From assembly GCF_004137795.1 (NCBI RefSeq), contig NZ_NWTM01000001.1:1229229-1293228 (forward strand): DNA of 64,000 bases, given 5' to 3'. The notes beneath the pieces are model-generated. The model had not been told where the DNA came from. It made no database searches and saw nothing but the letters and a program-made list of their open reading frames with translations. Numbering within the stretch: the first letter of the stretch is position 1; each line of letters opens with the position of its first letter. Shown one piece after another: positions 60,510 through 64,000 of this stretch. The position numbers and the translations under genes are program-made. The stretch is from Pectobacterium zantedeschiae. GTDB taxonomy: Bacteria > Pseudomonadota > Gammaproteobacteria > Enterobacterales > Enterobacteriaceae.

Positions 60510-61676
60510 TTAGTTCCAGACTGAATCAGGAACCTTCGCCAGATACAGCGCAGGTTTTCCATCTACGTCAGAAGTAAACAGGACTTGTTTATTATCCGGC
60601 GTGAAAGATGGGTGCGGGTGAGTGACCTGACGGTCCCCTTCCAACACGTCCCAGGATGTATTGTGCTGTGCAATACGATGTTCTTTGCCTGTTTTCAGGT
60701 TGAAAACATACAGGAACGGATCGTTCTCAATTTTGTAGCCGCCATCATCCTGCACGTCGACCGGTGCATCGGAACCATCACCGACCAACAGAGTACCGTC
60801 ATAGTTACTCATCAGATGAGAACACGGCGGCATGACGCGCAGTTGGCGGTCTTCCAGCGTAACGGGATCAATGCTGCGGATATAGCGGTTGGTATCGTCT
60901 TTTAGGTAAGAGACGTAAATCATCGCAGAACCATCTGGCACCCAGAATTCATGAGTGCAGCTTTCGCCTTCAGCATGCTCTTTCACTTTGCGCATGTTGG
61001 TACCATCTTCGTTGATGAACCACATACGGGCATCAACCAGATCGTGTGGACCTTCGTGGCAGAAAGCAACGGTGTTGTCATCACCAGGACGATAGATTGG
61101 GTGACCCAGCCACTGGTTTTCCTGAAGAATAGTCTCTGCTTCGCCCGTTACCAAATCGACGCGAATCAGACGACAACAAGGATTAGTGAAGTAGAACTCC
61201 TGGAATTTTTTCCAATCGGTCAGTGGTTTCCAGTCTTCTTTCTTGATCTCAATACCAACCATTTTGGTGCAATCAGAATTGGCAACCCAAGTACCGTAGC
61301 CGACCCAGTCGTCAGGTACCTGATAAATTGTTTTCTCTTCCAACGTAGCCAAATCAACACGCATCAGATTACGGGTATTTTTAACGTAATACAGCGCATC
61401 GTCGTTCGGGGACAGGAAACCACCAAAGGTGTTGTCGCCTTTGCCTTCCGTCAACTGCGTGGCATTCTGCTCTTTTAAATCCAGCAGATAGTAGTTCCAT
61501 GGGCCATCGAATGCAGCGCCAAACAGCAGCTTGCTACCATCATTGAAGAAGCACTTCTGGTAGAAATAGTTGCGGTGGCAGATAACATCGGGCGGGGTTA
61601 AACGCACAACTTCGGTGCCGGTTGCTGAGTCCTGGTAGGTATGAAACGTTAGGGGGATCTTGTTACCTTTGGCCAT
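60510..61676 (-). CDS. ogl: oligogalacturonate lyase Ogl (family PL22)
   Basis: 388 residues from the ATG at 61676 with SD AAGGA; the extension to 61790 is unrelated. A seven-bladed beta-propeller cytoplasmic lyase splitting di- and oligogalacturonides into unsaturated monomers for KdgF/KduI. Mn2+-binding His candidates lie in CHEGPHDLVDARMWF, GESCTHEFWVPDG and VTHPHPSFTPDN. There is no signal peptide. Two inverted-repeat operators are present upstream. Confidence 0.97.
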   Translation of the reverse strand: MAKGNKIPLTFHTYQDSATGTEVVRLTPPDVICHRNYFYQKCFFNDGSKLLFGAAFDGPWNYYLLDLKEQNATQLTEGKGDNTFGGFLSPNDDALYYVKNTRNLMRVDLATLEEKTIYQVPDDWVGYGTWVANSDCTKMVGIEIKKEDWKPLTDWKKFQEFYFTNPCCRLIRVDLVTGEAETILQENQWLGHPIYRPGDDNTVAFCHEGPHDLVDARMWFINEDGTNMRKVKEHAEGESCTHEFWVPDGSAMIYVSYLKDDTNRYIRSIDPVTLEDRQLRVMPPCSHLMSNYDGTLLVGDGSDAPVDVQDDGGYKIENDPFLYVFNLKTGKEHRIAQHNTSWDVLEGDRQVTHPHPSFTPDNKQVLFTSDVDGKPALYLAKVPDSVWN

Positions 61677-61836
61677 CCGTAAATCCTTAGAACTTATCAT
61701 GAAGAATTTGACGCCACACGCGCATACTCTTCGATAACCTGACATTTCTGATCGCCCGACGAATCGGTCACCCCGACACCGGTTGTTCAAAAATCAGGCC
61801 ACCAATCTCACGCGAGACGCCTGTTATATCGGCATT

Positions 61837-61900
61837 ATAGAAACAATGTTTCATTTTTCCGTGATCGTGGTTTTATTTTATAAAACATTCTTCATGTTTT
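61837..61900 (-). promoter_or_regulatory. KdgR-type operators upstream of ogl
   Basis: ATAGAAACAATGTTTCATTT (61837-61856) is a near-consensus KdgR box, 160 bases before the ogl ATG. A second inverted repeat, AAAACAT-N5-ATGTTTT (61882-61900), lies 25 bases further out. Confidence 0.75.
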
Positions 61901-61971
61901 CACCACCTGTTTCAGATCTAATGAAAACAGTCGGACGAAGAAAGCACAGGTTCGATGAATGAATAACGCAG

Positions 61972-61998
61972 AAATAACAAAGGCCCGAATGGGCCTTT
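61972..61998 (-). terminator. htpX terminator
   Basis: AAAGGCCC/GGGCCTTT with a four-base loop, 19 bases after the htpX stop on the minus strand; T-run short. Confidence 0.75.
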
Positions 61999-62017
61999 GG
62001 GAAGAGACTACCGTAAA

Positions 62018-62899
62018 TTACTTCAGGTATTCGCCGGAACGCAGCGCTTCGATTCGCTTATCCAACGGTGGGTGTGACATGAACAGCTCGCTGAAGGACT
62101 TCGATTTGCCGTTAATGCAGAAAGCCATCATGCTGCTCTCTTCCTGTGGCTCATAGCTGGTCTTCAAGCGCTGTAGTGCAGCGATCATTTTCTCACGCCC
62201 CACCAGCTTGGCTGAACCGGCATCCGCATGGAATTCACGGTAGCGTGAGAACCACATGGTGATGATACTGGCAAGAATACCAAACACCAGTTCCAGCACC
62301 GTCGCGACGGCGAAGTAAACTAACGGATTGCCGTTGCTGCTTTCGCCTTCATCACGGTTGCCGGACAGGAAACCGGAAACGACCTGAGCGATCAGGCGAG
62401 AGACAAAGATAACGAAGGTATTCACTATCCCCTGAACCAACGTCATCGTCACCATGTCGCCATTCGCGACGTGGCTGATTTCATGCGCGATAACCGCTTC
62501 AGCCTCATCACGGCTCATGTTTTGCAGCAAGCCGGTGCTCACGGCCACCAACGACGCATCGCGACGCGCTCCTGTTGCGAACGCATTGATATCCGGTGCA
62601 TGGTAGATTGCCACTTGTGGCATCGCGATCCCAGCCTGCTGTGACTGTGAACGAACGGTTTCCACTAACCAACGTTCGGTTTCGTTGCGTGGTTGTTCAA
62701 TAACTTCACCGCCAACGGACCGTAACGCCATCCATTTAGACATCAGCAGTGAAACAAACGCACCGCCAAAGCCAAACAGCCCAGCCATAATCATTAAGCC
62801 CTGGACACTGCTGGACTGAATTCCCGTCAGGCTGAGTACCAGCCCGAAAACCAACATCACCGCCAGGTTGGTGATCAGGAAAAGCGCAATACGCATCAT
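62018..62899 (-). CDS. htpX: membrane protease HtpX (M48B)
   Basis: 293 residues from the ATG at 62899 ([19 protein letters not shown]); a longer frame to 62974 is unrelated. An inner membrane zinc metalloprotease that clears damaged membrane proteins with FtsH. Two N-terminal membrane segments, the zinc motif HEISH (about 140-144) with Glu further on in [14 protein letters not shown] (about 220), and two more hydrophobic segments (about 155-215). In E. coli it is Cpx regulated; no site assigned here. Confidence 0.97.
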   Translation of the reverse strand: MMRIALFLITNLAVMLVFGLVLSLTGIQSSSVQGLMIMAGLFGFGGAFVSLLMSKWMALRSVGGEVIEQPRNETERWLVETVRSQSQQAGIAMPQVAIYHAPDINAFATGARRDASLVAVSTGLLQNMSRDEAEAVIAHEISHVANGDMVTMTLVQGIVNTFVIFVSRLIAQVVSGFLSGNRDEGESSNGNPLVYFAVATVLELVFGILASIITMWFSRYREFHADAGSAKLVGREKMIAALQRLKTSYEPQEESSMMAFCINGKSKSFSELFMSHPPLDKRIEALRSGEYLK

Positions 62900-63063
62900 A
62901 AAAGTCTGATTTCCTCTCGCAGAAAGATAAAGTTTGCAACACCTACATCGTATGGGTTGCCGTGGCATTTTCAAGCATTCTTAACTTTTCAGTTACTAAA
63001 TCCACATAACTTTACACTTTTCAAAAGGAAAGCGGCGTCCTGCCTGCTGTCAATCCCGATACA

Positions 63064-63912
63064 TCAGCGCGACATCGTTGACCGAAAATCAATCAACGCT
63101 GCCGCGTGGTCCACCTGAATCGCGCCCACGCCAGCGCGAATTAATGCTCCCCATACCGCGTCAGGATCGGCTAAAGCCCGCGTATCGCTGTAGTTGAGCG
63201 AGTGCGAACAATCTAGCGTATTCACCCAAATTCGTACGCCAAGCCGTTGAAACTCTGCGTAGGTCTCAAGCACTGTGTCGATATGGTCAAAGTTGGCTTC
63301 CACAATGGCAACCCCAAAGTCATCAACCTGTCGCAGAATATCGATGGTTTTCCCCCGTTGGAGGTGGATTAACGGCATGTACGGTATCTGAGTATCCTGA
63401 GCCGGTGATGTAATAGGAAAACAGGCAGTATCAAGATTAACCGGGCTTTTCATGATCACGCCTGCGCTGAGGCCTTTATCCCGAATATCGCGGGCGATAA
63501 CACCAAACTCATGCTCATGTTTCACATCCACATTAATCACAATTCTCCCTCGCGCCTCTTCGAGAACTTCATACAACAGCGGAACCTTTTCGTGACTCAA
63601 CGGCCATGCTGAACCACCGTCACTTCCGCGTAGACGCGCCTGCCGAATCTCCGCCAGCGTCATCTTGCCAACGCTACCGCTCATATCACTCGTGCGATCG
63701 AGCGTATCGTCATGAATCACGACAACGTGGCTATCTGCCGTTAATTGCGCATCGATTTCCACGATATCCACACCCTGGCGAATAGCTTCACGCAGCGCCG
63801 CCAGCGAATTTTCCGGTGCCGATGCCCAAATGCCGCGATGCGCTACCGTCAGAACCGTCGTGTTTTGCGCCGCAATCAATTCCTGAGTTATGCCCTTACT
63901 TTGCTTTGTCAT
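63064..63912 (-). CDS. glycerophosphodiester phosphodiesterase family protein
   Basis: 282 residues, GDPD TIM-barrel. VAHRGIWASAPENSLAA (about 23-39) and VVVIHDDTLDRTSDMSG (about 63-79) are the catalytic HRG..PEN and HDxxLxRT motifs, and Glu/Asp in VEIDAQLT complete the metal site. It cleaves glycerophosphodiesters to glycerol-3-phosphate and an alcohol. No signal peptide, so cytoplasmic (UgpQ-like). ATG with SD GGAG. Confidence 0.9.
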   Translation of the reverse strand: MTKQSKGITQELIAAQNTTVLTVAHRGIWASAPENSLAALREAIRQGVDIVEIDAQLTADSHVVVIHDDTLDRTSDMSGSVGKMTLAEIRQARLRGSDGGSAWPLSHEKVPLLYEVLEEARGRIVINVDVKHEHEFGVIARDIRDKGLSAGVIMKSPVNLDTACFPITSPAQDTQIPYMPLIHLQRGKTIDILRQVDDFGVAIVEANFDHIDTVLETYAEFQRLGVRIWVNTLDCSHSLNYSDTRALADPDAVWGALIRAGVGAIQVDHAAALIDFRSTMSR

Positions 63913-64000
63913 CAGTCAAAAACTCCAAATAAACGGGGAATATCACGAATGACGGGAAACCGACTGCGCAAAATGCTGCAACAGAAGATCACCGCGAGAA

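Noticed and set aside
60951-61478. 175-codon plus-strand frame
   Set aside because: Antisense shadow of ogl; no family resemblance or ribosome site.

Overview
The window is a stretch of chromosome from a soft-rot enterobacterium, most likely Pectobacterium. Nearly every protein has a clear enterobacterial counterpart, and one 11-kb block (kdgF, kduI, kduD, pelW, togMNAB, kdgM, paeX) plus kdgR and ogl is the pectin and oligogalacturonate catabolic set typical of soft-rot bacteria. I see no prophage, insertion sequence, CRISPR array, tRNA or rRNA. This is core genome with a plant-pathogen metabolic cluster, and I found no convincing new multi-gene system.

Layout. 0-0.5 kb: no confident gene; a possibly broken membrane-protein gene runs off the left edge. 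0.5-4.3 kb: ycgN, ycgM and ycgL (minus), then minCDE (plus), which places the division septum. 4.5-11.2 kb, minus: rnd, fadD, the Slp-type lipoprotein gene yeaY, tsaB and the helicase gene yoaA. 11.4-21.9 kb: a RidA-family gene, yoaH, pabB, nudL, sdaA, yoaE, the mannose PTS operon manXYZ and yobD. 22.0-24.4 kb: mntP behind a yybP-ykoY manganese riboswitch, rlmA and the yobF-cspC pair. 24.8-31.7 kb: a 31-residue membrane peptide gene, the Fur-controlled sitABCD Mn/Fe importer, yniA, yniB and hxpB.

31.7-42.6 kb holds the pectin block. KdgM lets oligogalacturonates through the outer membrane, PaeX deacetylates them in the periplasm, TogMNAB imports them, PelW and Ogl cut them in the cytoplasm, and KdgF, KduI and KduD carry the unsaturated monomers towards 2-keto-3-deoxygluconate. 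KdgR (59.5 kb) is the expected repressor; operator-like palindromes lie before kduI/kdgF, pelW and ogl. 42.7-49.97 kb: SOS-controlled ydjM, tcyP, osmE, nadE, a yddG-like exporter, an MsbA-type ABC exporter and NsrR-controlled ygbA. 50.0-57.2 kb, minus: thrS-infC-rpmI-rplT, then pheM-pheST-ihfA with a phenylalanine attenuator. 57.5-63.9 kb, minus: a PheP/AroP permease, yebO, kdgR, ogl, htpX and a glycerophosphodiesterase gene.

The least ordinary material is small or non-coding: two families of intergenic repeats (one modular, at least seven copies; one with two inverted copies), small genes of 14, 31 and 38 codons, tandem direct repeats between manX and manY, tandem palindromes in the kduI leader, and a synteny break separating yobF-cspC from yebO-kdgR, which I recall as close together in E. 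coli. All homology statements come from recognising the translated sequences, not from a database search.
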